From Candidatus Colimorpha enterica (GTDB lineage Bacteria; Bacillota; Clostridia; Oscillospirales; CAG-272), in the NCBI GenBank assembly GCA_018065475.1, contig JAGHTD010000174.1, positions 1 through 9,157 of the forward strand: a stretch of DNA of 9,157 nucleotides, written 5' to 3'. The notes beneath the pieces are model-generated. The model searched no databases, was not told the DNA's origin, and saw only the letters and a program-made list of their open reading frames with translations. Each line of letters begins with the position of its first letter. The first letter of the stretch is position 1. Below, one piece after another: positions 1 through 6,590 of this stretch. The translations under genes and the position numbers were made by a program.

Positions 1-1351
1 GTGGTATGTGGATCTCGACTACCAAGGTCTCGATCTCGCCATTGCCTGCCGCGGACAGGCGTACGACGACTACGTTATCGGCCGTGAAAACAGCGGCGAT
101 ATCGTTTGGGACTCGATCTTCGACACCAACGAGAGGATCAACGGCGCCATCAACGTAAACCGTGAGTTCATCTTCGGTTCGAGCAACTCGGCTGATTTCA
201 TCGCCCAGGCGATCAACGAGTCCAGGAACGACGGCATTTACGACATGATCATGTGCGACCAGTTCCACGGCACCGCTTACGCCGCTGACGGCGCATACCT
301 GAACGTCCTCGGTCTTGACACCGAGAAGAACTTCATCGACATCACCCAGCCCTATTGGTACGGTGATTACATGAAGAACGTAACGATGGGCACCAAGACC
401 CTTTACTTCCTCGGCGGCGATATCTCGCCTACGATCCTCGGTTGGGCTGCCTGCTCGTTCATGAACCTCAACCTCTATGAGGACCTCTTCAACGATATCG
501 ACGCCTTCCTCGACGAAGTAGAAGCGGGTAACTGGGACATCGATATGCTCAGAGAAAAGGACACCGCCGCTTACCTCGACCTCAACCAGAACGATAAGGT
601 CGATCTTGACGACCGTCTCGGCTCCGCTACATCCAAGGGACAGAGCGCGGTCTTCGCGGCAATTTCCGCAGGTATGACCTTCTCCCAGAGAAACTCCGAA
701 GGTCTCTACGATCTCACGATCGACACCGAAGAGAACAACCGCATTTTCGAAAAGGTTTACGACATGTACGTTGAAACCCTCGGTTTCTTCAGATACGACT
801 TCAGCGCAACCCCCAACGGCAACATCGACACCTTCTCCGCAGGCAGAATGCTCTTTATGAACGAGTACTTCCTCTATGCGTTCAAAGAGACACTCCGTGA
901 GATGGAAGACGACTACGTCATCATCCCGGGACCTAAGTGCGACGAAAATCAGGAGAAATACCTCTCCGCAATGCAGGATTCCTTCTTCCTCTACACAATT
1001 CCCACCGCTGTAGCCACCGACAAGCTTGAAGCTATCTCCGCATACCTCCAGGTAGGATGCGAACTCTTCAGCGAGAACGTCATCACCGCTATGTATGAGA
1101 ACGCCCTCAAGGTCAAGCACGTTTCGGATAAGGTTGATATGGAAAAGGCAGGCAGGATCATCGACCTTGTCCGCGCAGGTATCACCTCCGACTTCGCAGT
1201 CGTTTACACCAAGTCCATGAACGGTATGGCAAACATGGTCGGTCAACTCGTCGATGCAGGCCGCAGAGAATGGCACGTCGCCGTCGGTATGCAGAAGAAG
1301 ATGTACGAGACCTTCCTCGAAGACCTCCTTCTCAACTTCGACGTATCGTAA
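1..1351 (+). CDS. Extracellular solute-binding protein of a sugar-type ABC importer (5'-truncated)
   Basis: This is the C-terminal ~449 residues of a substrate-binding lipoprotein, which would capture a sugar or oligosaccharide outside the membrane and hand it to an ABC permease. The frame is open to the left edge (codons TGG, TAT precede a GTG at base 8), so that GTG is probably internal. The missing part should hold the signal peptide and lipobox. Counting from base 8, the N-terminal segment resembles the first strand of the family (GLDLAIACRG), followed by IFDTNERI and the usual 'FIAQAINESRNDGIYDMI' region. Residues 191-202 (DLNQNDKVDLDD) form an EF-hand-like calcium loop, common at this place in clostridial family-1 binding proteins. 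Tyr/Trp/Phe-rich stretches fit a carbohydrate pocket. Codon use is strongly biased (GAC, AAC, CTC), suggesting high expression. No permease genes are visible, and a terminator follows at once. The family is fairly sure; the substrate is unknown. Confidence 0.8.
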   Translation, partial: WYVDLDYQGLDLAIACRGQAYDDYVIGRENSGDIVWDSIFDTNERINGAINVNREFIFGSSNSADFIAQAINESRNDGIYDMIMCDQFHGTAYAADGAYLNVLGLDTEKNFIDITQPYWYGDYMKNVTMGTKTLYFLGGDISPTILGWAACSFMNLNLYEDLFNDIDAFLDEVEAGNWDIDMLREKDTAAYLDLNQNDKVDLDDRLGSATSKGQSAVFAAISAGMTFSQRNSEGLYDLTIDTEENNRIFEKVYDMYVETLGFFRYDFSATPNGNIDTFSAGRMLFMNEYFLYAFKETLREMEDDYVIIPGPKCDENQEKYLSAMQDSFFLYTIPTAVATDKLEAISAYLQVGCELFSENVITAMYENALKVKHVSDKVDMEKAGRIIDLVRAGITSDFAVVYTKSMNGMANMVGQLVDAGRREWHVAVGMQKKMYETFLEDLLLNFDVS

Positions 1352-1364
1352 TTATATGATATAG

Positions 1365-1391
1365 AAAAAGCACCCGCAAGGGTGCTTTTTT
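1365..1391 (+). terminator. Intrinsic terminator of the solute-binding protein gene
   Basis: A perfect 11-bp stem (AAAAAGCACCC, 1365-1375, with GGGTGCTTTTT, 1380-1390) closes on a GCAA tetraloop and runs into six T residues (1386-1391). It lies 13 nt after the stop codon. The A-tract makes it partly bidirectional. Confidence 0.93.
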
Positions 1392-1438
1392 GATGGTGGT
1401 GGGGGGATGATATGACGTAGGGAATGGGCTTGGTGCTC

Positions 1439-1471
1439 CCGTTCGTAGGGGACGGCCCCCGGACGTCCCGC
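1439..1471 (-). repeat. Short hairpin repeat, inverted relative to the copy at 9068
   Basis: The reverse complement of this 33-nt stretch matches 9068-9100 over most of its length; GCGGGACGTC and CCGTCCCCTACGA are shared blocks. It folds through GGGACG (1448-1453) pairing with CGTCCC (1464-1469). It belongs to the same class as the two identical repeats at 8978 and 9129, which end in the same CCCCTACG. Confidence 0.7.
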
Positions 1472-1509
1472 TGTAAGTTAGAGGCACATACTTTGAGGAG
1501 CTGTCGCAC

Positions 1510-1713
1510 TGTCAACCTCCCTCCGGGAGGAAGGGGGACCGCTTGCGGTGGAAGGAGCCCGGCGAGCGCTTTATTGTTTGTAAATCTTCACCGATGGAAG
1601 AATAACTAACGATTTAGTACCGTTTCTATTCATTCCGAAACTAACTTCATTATACCGCGAGCTCCTTCAGTCTCGCATTCGCTCGACAGCTCCCTCCCGG
1701 AGGGAGCTAGACA
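1510..1713. mobile_element. MITE-like palindromic element, left copy
   Basis: A 204-bp unit bounded by 21-nt terminal inverted repeats (1510-1530 and 1693-1713; 19 of 21 positions pair) with the shared core CCTCCCTCCGGGAGG. Inside is a second inverted pair, GAAGGAGCCCG (1551-1561) with CGAGCTCCTTC (1658-1668), which has one mismatch. A small hairpin ACCGC-TT-GCGGT lies at 1538-1549. It encodes no transposase, so it would be non-autonomous if mobile. A second copy lies at 8647-8851. I could not identify a target-site duplication. It could instead be a dispersed structural repeat of the REP type. Confidence 0.6.
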
Positions 1714-1752
1714 CGCGGGCTCCGACGTCGAGCGACCGCTTTGCGGTCGGGA

Positions 1753-1780
1753 GATCGAGATGCGCTCGCGCATCTCGATC
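1753..1780. repeat. 12-bp perfect hairpin
   Basis: GATCGAGATGCG (1753-1764) pairs perfectly with CGCATCTCGATC (1769-1780) around a CTCG loop. It follows a smaller hairpin, CGACCGC-TTT-GCGGTCG (1733-1749). The equivalent place in the right-hand repeat has a shorter but still perfect stem (8895-8911). There is no T-tract, so it is not a standard terminator. Confidence 0.8.
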
Positions 1781-1942
1781 CTCACCGGAGAAAGGCGGTC
1801 AGTCGGTGCTTGCTTCAAAGTTAGTGCTTCACCGTTAGAGGCGGGAGGAGCAAGCCGAGCGGCCGCTTCCCTCTTCTTTTCACACATTTTTTCCCGAAAA
1901 TGAAAAAATTATTAAATAAGCGTAAAAACTGCGGAAAACCTG

Positions 1943-1971
1943 TTGAAAAAATGAGCAAAATCGTATATAAT
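1943..1971 (+). promoter_or_regulatory. Sigma-A-type promoter of the operon
   Basis: A -35 box TTGAAA (1943-1948) is separated by exactly 17 nt from a perfect -10 box TATAAT (1966-1971). The surrounding DNA is abruptly AT-rich compared with the repeats before it. Transcription should begin near 1977-1979, giving a leader of about 50 nt before the ATG at 2031. No operator or riboswitch is evident in that leader. Confidence 0.87.
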
Positions 1972-2016
1972 TTATATTGAAGAATTATACTATGGAAAAG
2001 TCTGCCGTAAGGCGGG

Positions 2017-2025
2017 AAAGGAGGG
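2017..2025 (+). promoter_or_regulatory. Strong ribosome binding site fixing the start at 2031
   Basis: AAAGGAGGG lies 5 nt before the ATG at 2031. An in-frame TTG at 1977 would lengthen the protein by 18 residues, but it sits at the expected transcription start, so it cannot be the start codon. Confidence 0.88.
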
Positions 2026-2030
2026 CAAAA

Positions 2031-3161
2031 ATGAACATCATCCACTGCGGAGATCTTCATCTCGGCTCTCCGTTTCTGTCCGGAAGCAGAAAGGCGAGCG
2101 AAACGAGGCGGAGAGAATTATGGGGTGAGTTTGAAAACCTCATGATCTTCATAAAGCAGAAGGACGCAAAGATCGTCCTCTTTTCCGGCGACGTTTTCGA
2201 CGGCTCCTACGCCGATCCCGAAACGGTGCACGAGTTTTTTTCGAAGCTCTCGAAGCTCCCCGAAACCTCATTTCTCATCACGCCCGGCAACCACGACTAC
2301 TTCACGGCTGACAGCTCCGATCCTATATGGTCGAAGGCGAAGATACCCGACAACGTCTTCGTTTTCACCTCCGAGAACGTCGTCAAGAAGGAGTTTCCCC
2401 TTTACGGGGTGGATATTTACGGCTACGGCTTCACCTCGCCGTCGATGCCAATTCCTCCCTCCCTCTCCGATCTCGTCCTCAACCGTTCCCGCATCAACAT
2501 CCTCGTCGGTCACGCCTCCCTCGATATGCCCTCGTCTCCCCATTGCCCGATCACCTCAAAGGCGATCGCCGACGCCGGCTTTGACTACGCCGCCCTCGGA
2601 CACATCCACGCGGGGAACGTCATCTCCGTCGGAGACAGGACGAAGATCGCCTACTCCGGCTGTCTTATGGGCAGAGATTTCGGCGAAACGGGGCCCAAGG
2701 GTGTCCACCTCATCGAATGTTCCGGCGGCAAGATCGTCACGACGAGGTTCCACCGCGTGGCGAAAAGAAGCTACGAGACCGTATCCTGCGATCTCACCGG
2801 CGCATCCGGCACGGACGCCGTCTGCGATCTCGTCACCGAGGCACTTGCAAAAAACATCTCTTCACAGCCATCCGACGTCTTCCTCCGCCTCGAACTGAAA
2901 GGCGACCTCGATCCCTCGGTCATCCCCGACACGGAGGAGATCGTGGGCCGATGTCTCCGCGGCTTCTTTTACAGCGAAATAAAGGACGAAACCTCCCCGC
3001 TTCTCTCCTCCGACGAGCTTGAAAAGGATCTTACGATCCGCGGCGCGTTTTACAGAATGCTGAAGGACGGGCTTGAAAGCGCCGATCCCTCGGTCAGAGC
3101 GACGTCGAACGAGGCGCTCCGCCTCGGACTCCGCGCCCTCTCCGGCAAGGAGGTGTTCTGA
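2031..3161 (+). CDS. SbcD/YhaO-like calcineurin-fold metallophosphoesterase
   Basis: A 376-residue protein with a full dinuclear-metal phosphoesterase site. It has D8-x-H10 in CGDLHLG, D54 in SGDVFDG, N87-H88 in PGNHDYF, H161 in LVGHAS, and H191-x-H193 in ALGHIH followed by YSGC. Known relatives (SbcD/Mre11, YhaO) are Mn-dependent DNA nucleases that work with a coiled-coil ATPase (SbcC, YhaN). No such ATPase is visible here, so a DNA-repair role is only inferred. Residues ~1-235 are catalytic; ~245-376 are an extra C-terminal domain. The length fits YhaO (~400) rather than a small phosphodiesterase. It is the first gene of the operon, and its stop codon overlaps the next start by one base (TGATG). 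Confidence 0.85.
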   Translation: MNIIHCGDLHLGSPFLSGSRKASETRRRELWGEFENLMIFIKQKDAKIVLFSGDVFDGSYADPETVHEFFSKLSKLPETSFLITPGNHDYFTADSSDPIWSKAKIPDNVFVFTSENVVKKEFPLYGVDIYGYGFTSPSMPIPPSLSDLVLNRSRINILVGHASLDMPSSPHCPITSKAIADAGFDYAALGHIHAGNVISVGDRTKIAYSGCLMGRDFGETGPKGVHLIECSGGKIVTTRFHRVAKRSYETVSCDLTGASGTDAVCDLVTEALAKNISSQPSDVFLRLELKGDLDPSVIPDTEEIVGRCLRGFFYSEIKDETSPLLSSDELEKDLTIRGAFYRMLKDGLESADPSVRATSNEALRLGLRALSGKEVF

Positions 3162-3550
3162 TGAAGCTGAAGGTCAACTTCACCCTCATCGCCGTCACCC
3201 TCGGCATAATCCTTGCGACGGGTATCTTCGAGGGATGTATGGCATACGGCTTTTCGGCTATCCTGCCGATATATATCGTCCTCGGCTGTGCCGCCGCTTC
3301 CGCTTATATGATAATCATGAAAGGCGTGTTCACCTCACCCGCCTCGACGCACTTCGACGGTGCCGAGGGCGAGGAAAAGGCAGAACTTGAAAGAAAGCAC
3401 GCCGAGAACTTCCGCCGCGCAAAGCCGCTTCTCATCGTCGTCTGCTCCGTCATCGGCGCACTGCTGATAGATTCCCTTCTCGTCTTCCTCGTGAGCTCCT
3501 TCCCCGAACTGTCGGAAACGGCGCTCGGTCTTATCTACGGTTCCAAATGA
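3161..3550 (+). CDS. Small three-helix integral membrane protein of unknown function
   Basis: A 129-residue protein with three likely membrane helices: about residues 7-26, 31-53 and 88-112. Between helices 2 and 3 lies a charged loop (GEEEK-type sequence, residues 68-86), probably exposed. A Shine-Dalgarno AAGGAGGT (3147-3154) lies inside the end of the preceding gene, 6 nt before the ATG. The gene overlaps its upstream neighbour by 1 nt and its downstream neighbour by 4 nt (ATGA), so translation is probably coupled. I do not recognise the family. Its place between a phosphoesterase and a WalJ-type protein gives no clear function. Confidence 0.8.
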   Translation: MKLKVNFTLIAVTLGIILATGIFEGCMAYGFSAILPIYIVLGCAAASAYMIIMKGVFTSPASTHFDGAEGEEKAELERKHAENFRRAKPLLIVVCSVIGALLIDSLLVFLVSSFPELSETALGLIYGSK

Positions 3551-4305
3551 AAGTTATCAACCTCTACTCCGGATCGTCCGGAAACTCCACATATATTGAA
3601 ATTGACGGGATGAGATTCCTCGTCGATGCGGGATGGAACGCAAAGGCACTTTGCTCGTCCCTCCTCTCGATAGGCGTTTCTCCCGACAGCATAGACAGGA
3701 TATTCGTCACCCACGAACACAGCGACCACATCTCCGCCCTGCCCGTATTTGAAAAAAAGCACTGCGTGCCCGTCGTCATCTCCGAGGTCTGCTCCGGCTG
3801 CCGGACGCTCTGCGACGCCGTGCCGAGAGACAGGATGACGGTCTTCCGTACCCCGTTCTCCGAGTGCTTCGGCGGCGTGAAGGTCACGTCCTTTCCCGTC
3901 CCGCATGACAGCCGTGAGTGCTTCGGCTACCGTTTTGACGGAAGCGAGGGCTCCCTCGCCGTCATCACCGACATCGGGATCGTCACCGAAGATGTGAAAA
4001 GTGCCGTCAGAGGATGTGAATATCTGATTCTCGAAAGCAATTACGACCCCGTAATGCTCTCAAAAAGCATATACCCGCCCGATCTTCAGTCGCGTATCCT
4101 CTCCCCGACGGGGCATCTTTCAAACGGCGACTGCGGCGATTTCGCCCGTGAACTCTCGGGATCGGGGCTGAAAAAAATGCTCCTCGCCCACATAAGCGAG
4201 CACAGCAACACGCCCGAAACGGCAGCTGAAACGGTGAAAAACAGAGTCGGTCCCTCCGTCACCGTTATCCCCACCTCCCATACCGCTCCCACCGAGCTCG
4301 TCTGA
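3547..4305 (+). CDS. walJ: WalJ (YycJ)-family metallo-beta-lactamase-fold hydrolase
   Basis: A 252-residue metallo-beta-lactamase-fold protein. The N-terminus LYSGSSGNSTYIE is the YycJ signature (usually xSGSSGNxxYV). The metal motif is THEHSDH (55-61), with further ligand candidates H120 (PVPHDS), D142 (TDIG), H190 (TGHLSN) and H215 (LLAHISEHSN). In Bacillota, WalJ homologues belong to the walRK neighbourhood; they have been linked to cell-wall or division control and to nucleic-acid processing, but the substrate is not settled. The length is normal (~250-265). There is no separate ribosome site: the ATGA overlap with the preceding gene suggests reinitiation. It is followed at once by rlmH, a common Bacillota arrangement that supports the call. 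Confidence 0.87.
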   Translation: MKVINLYSGSSGNSTYIEIDGMRFLVDAGWNAKALCSSLLSIGVSPDSIDRIFVTHEHSDHISALPVFEKKHCVPVVISEVCSGCRTLCDAVPRDRMTVFRTPFSECFGGVKVTSFPVPHDSRECFGYRFDGSEGSLAVITDIGIVTEDVKSAVRGCEYLILESNYDPVMLSKSIYPPDLQSRILSPTGHLSNGDCGDFARELSGSGLKKMLLAHISEHSNTPETAAETVKNRVGPSVTVIPTSHTAPTELV

Positions 4306-4730
4306 TGCTTAACGTAACGGTTTTATGCGTCGGGACGCTCAAAGAGGCGTACCTCCGCGACGCGGTGAAGGAGTATTCAAAGAGGATTGGGGCATACGCA
4401 AAGCTCACGGTAAAGGAGACCGATACCGACCGCGGGCTGATCCCGCTTATCCCCAAAAAGGCCTATAAGATCGCCCTCTGCGTCGAGGGCAAAATGCTCT
4501 CCTCCGAAGAGCTTGCCTCCCTCACCGAGGACGTCCCGCTCCGCGGTTTCAGTGAGCTGGTCTTCGTCATCGGCGACTCCGACGGAATGGGAGAGGACGT
4601 CAAATCCCTCTGCGATCTCCGCCTGTCGTTTTCAAAGATGACCTTCCCTCATCAGCTCATGAGGGTGATACTGCTCGAACAGATCTACCGTGCGTTTACG
4701 ATCATAAACCACGGAAAGTACCACAAATAA
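4305..4730 (+). CDS. rlmH: RlmH, 23S rRNA pseudouridine-1915 N3-methyltransferase (short variant)
   Basis: RlmH is a SPOUT-class enzyme that uses SAM to methylate pseudouridine 1915 in helix 69 of 23S rRNA on assembled 70S ribosomes. The family C-terminus is clear: LSFSKMTFPHQLMRVILLEQ (residues 107-126), then IYRAF and a terminal YHK, including H116, R120, E125, Y128, R129 and H140. Two things are odd. It has 141 residues against the usual 155-160, because the linker after the first strands (about residues 38-52) is about 15 residues short. The SAM-loop motif, normally IGG-x-x-G, reads IGDSDGMG (89-96), with Asp at the second Gly. The start overlaps the walJ stop by one base. The family is very sure; full activity is less so. 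Confidence 0.93.
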   Translation: MLNVTVLCVGTLKEAYLRDAVKEYSKRIGAYAKLTVKETDTDRGLIPLIPKKAYKIALCVEGKMLSSEELASLTEDVPLRGFSELVFVIGDSDGMGEDVKSLCDLRLSFSKMTFPHQLMRVILLEQIYRAFTIINHGKYHK

Positions 4731-4748
4731 TCAAAAAAGGATGCAAAA

Positions 4749-6563
4749 ATGTCAAAGACCGTAAAAGACCTGATAATCCGCCTCACAGCGATACTGCTCT
4801 TTGCCGCCGTCATCGGCGCAACGGTGCTCTATCAGGCGGGAGTGTACGATATTTCATTCATAGAACGGAAGCAGAAACCGGTGCGTCCCGTACCCGTCCA
4901 CACGACGGGCGGCGGCACGGAGGGTGACGACACCACGGTCACCTCCGCCGACGAGACCACCGAGCCGGCAGGCACCGAGCCCGACTATCCGTATTCGGAT
5001 GAGGAACCGGCGCGCTTCATCTCCTCCCTCGGTGAGATCGGGGACGACTACGTAATATTCGACGGGCGTTACGACGGGGCGCAGAAGCTGTTCAGAGTCG
5101 GTTTCAGCTCCACGCAGAACAAGGATTCCGTCTCAACCCAGACCGTCACGCGCTACTTCACCAGAATGAAGGACGGCGGCGGATCGCTCGTCATCGACAG
5201 CGTCGAAGAGGAAGTGCCTGTCTTCATATACCGCCCCTACTTCGGCTACATAGTCGAGGAAGTCGGCGATTACTTCGACTTTTTCACCCCTTCGGGCAAA
5301 AAGGTAGTGACGAAGTTCACCGGCACCTTCACCTATCAGCTCTCCGTCAACGGCAATCCGACGGTGCAGATAGGAAAGAAATACTACGAGATAACTAACG
5401 GAGGCCTTGAAGGCATAGACAGCAGTCTCGTGCTCAGCACCCCGTTCGACTTCACCTTCCCGACCTACGGCGGTCCCACCGACCTCTACGGACTTTATCC
5501 CTTCTCGGAGGTCGTGACCTACTTCACCGAGGTAACGACCAAGGCAAAAGAGACCAAGCCGCCGGTGACCGACCCCGACGAATCGACCGAGGAAGGCGAC
5601 GATCCCTCCTCCACCGAGCCGGACGGCACCGAACCCGAAGCGACCGAGCCGTCCGCCGAAACGACGGAGGTCATCACGGTGGCAGAGCCCGTCCTTGAAG
5701 CCGAAGGCGGCGAGGACAGCTCCGTTGAATCCGAAGAGCTAACCGAGGAAGATGAGGACGAAACGACAGCCGATCCCCTCGACACCTCCGGTTACGTCTT
5801 CCCGACGAAGGTCAAGGACTGGCAGACCTACGAGGTCAACGGAAGGATATTCCGCGCACACATCTACACCGGACAGGGCTACAAGGACGCCGAAGGCAAC
5901 GTGGTCATCGAGCCGATCTACAAGCAGGTTTACGGCTTCGGTGAAAACGGTCTCGGTGCCGTGCTCACCCTCGAAGACGAGCTCGTCTTCATCGACACGA
6001 CCGGCAAAGAAGTAATAAATATGTATGCAAAGCCGGCAGTCAAGGTGCCCGAAATGCTTCAGATCAAGGTCAGACAGCATTATCTCCCGCCTCTCAACCT
6101 CGACGTTTCCGCTCTCGGAAGCTATTATTTCGACCACGGCTACACGATGGTCAGATACGCCTACGGCTCATATAAGACCAACGACATCATATACGGAACC
6201 GAAAACCGCCTCGTCAGCGAAAAGGGCAAGGAGTTCGACATCCCGTCGGGCTACACCCTCGAAAGCTACAGCGACGGCATAATGCTCCTCTCCAAGGACG
6301 GCAAATACGGCTATTACCGTCTCAGCGAATCCTGGCTCACCTCACCCGTTTACGAGGAGGCACCCCCCTTCGTTCAAGGGCTTGCCGTCGTCAAGGCGGA
6401 AGGTCATTACGGAATGATCGACACCGACGGGCATTACGTGATCCCGCCCGTTTACGAGCATATCTCCGACGCTTCGTCGGGACTCATCTTCGTTTACGGC
6501 AACGAGACCTGGGGCTTTCTCTGCCTCGGCACCGAAAGACCTTCGGAAGAAACAACAAACTGA
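4749..6563 (+). CDS. Membrane-anchored surface protein with WG-like repeats and acidic Thr/Glu/Pro linkers
   Basis: A 604-residue protein. Residues 8-29 form an uncleaved signal anchor after a short positive N-terminus, so the rest should lie outside the cell. A disordered linker (~42-88) leads to a beta-rich domain (~89-262). A long acidic linker follows (~264-345) with many TEP/TTE runs. A C-terminal beta domain (~348-595) has WG-repeat-like units, e.g. NGLGAVLTLEDELVFIDTTG (400-419), DGKYGYY (517-523), GLAVVKAEGHYGMIDTDG (544-561) and GNETWGF (584-590). WG repeats are usually extracellular or binding modules of unknown ligand. The ribosome site AAAAGGA lies ~7 nt before the ATG. It starts 18 nt after rlmH, so it is co-transcribed. 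A surface location is well supported; the function is unknown. Confidence 0.8.
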   Translation: MSKTVKDLIIRLTAILLFAAVIGATVLYQAGVYDISFIERKQKPVRPVPVHTTGGGTEGDDTTVTSADETTEPAGTEPDYPYSDEEPARFISSLGEIGDDYVIFDGRYDGAQKLFRVGFSSTQNKDSVSTQTVTRYFTRMKDGGGSLVIDSVEEEVPVFIYRPYFGYIVEEVGDYFDFFTPSGKKVVTKFTGTFTYQLSVNGNPTVQIGKKYYEITNGGLEGIDSSLVLSTPFDFTFPTYGGPTDLYGLYPFSEVVTYFTEVTTKAKETKPPVTDPDESTEEGDDPSSTEPDGTEPEATEPSAETTEVITVAEPVLEAEGGEDSSVESEELTEEDEDETTADPLDTSGYVFPTKVKDWQTYEVNGRIFRAHIYTGQGYKDAEGNVVIEPIYKQVYGFGENGLGAVLTLEDELVFIDTTGKEVINMYAKPAVKVPEMLQIKVRQHYLPPLNLDVSALGSYYFDHGYTMVRYAYGSYKTNDIIYGTENRLVSEKGKEFDIPSGYTLESYSDGIMLLSKDGKYGYYRLSESWLTSPVYEEAPPFVQGLAVVKAEGHYGMIDTDGHYVIPPVYEHISDASSGLIFVYGNETWGFLCLGTERPSEETTN

Positions 6564-6590
6564 TATAAACACCGAAAGGAAGGACATACC

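Larger units (their letters stand above)
1481..1790 (+). repeat. ~310-bp direct repeat, left copy
   Basis: This aligns with 8617-8925 in the same orientation, from GAGGCACA at the start to CTCACCGGAG at the end. The right third is nearly identical: 1661-1764 against 8799-8902 shows two mismatches in 104 by eye. The middle (about 1565-1655) has diverged. It contains the inverted-repeat element at 1510-1713 and the hairpins at 1733-1749 and 1753-1780. With its partner it brackets the whole operon and the glycosyltransferase cassette. Confidence 0.88.
1392..1942. other. Gene-free intergenic region built of palindromic repeats
   Basis: About 550 bases separate the terminator from the next promoter. 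I see no convincing gene. Reading frames here on both strands are short, have no Shine-Dalgarno site and run through palindromic repeats that recur at 8579-9157. From left to right it holds a short hairpin repeat (1439-1471), a ~310-bp repeat (1481-1790) with an inverted-repeat element inside it, and a degenerate GC-rich stretch (1835-1873). It ends with AT-rich DNA leading into the promoter. Confidence 0.75.

Noticed and set aside
8..10. GTG as the true start of the solute-binding protein
   Set aside because: The frame is open to the window edge, and an exported binding protein needs a signal peptide that is not present after this codon.
1733..1780. Intrinsic terminator at the paired hairpins
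   Set aside because: The stems are strong but no T-tract follows on either strand, and no gene ends nearby; they are better treated as parts of the repeat.
1977..2030. TTG start that would extend the phosphoesterase by 18 residues
   Set aside because: It lies at the predicted transcription start, and a strong AAAGGAGGG precedes the ATG at 2031. The family begins right at MNIIHCGDLHLG.
1630..2060. Two minus-strand reading frames (1630-1887 and 1821-2060)
   Set aside because: They overlap repeats, the promoter and the start of the phosphoesterase gene. They have no ribosome sites and no recognisable domain.
5519..5785. Minus-strand Ser/Val-rich frame, and a similar one at 6494-6925
   Set aside because: These are antisense shadows of the Thr/Glu/Pro stalk codons of the two surface proteins; the low-complexity sequence mirrors the sense repeats.
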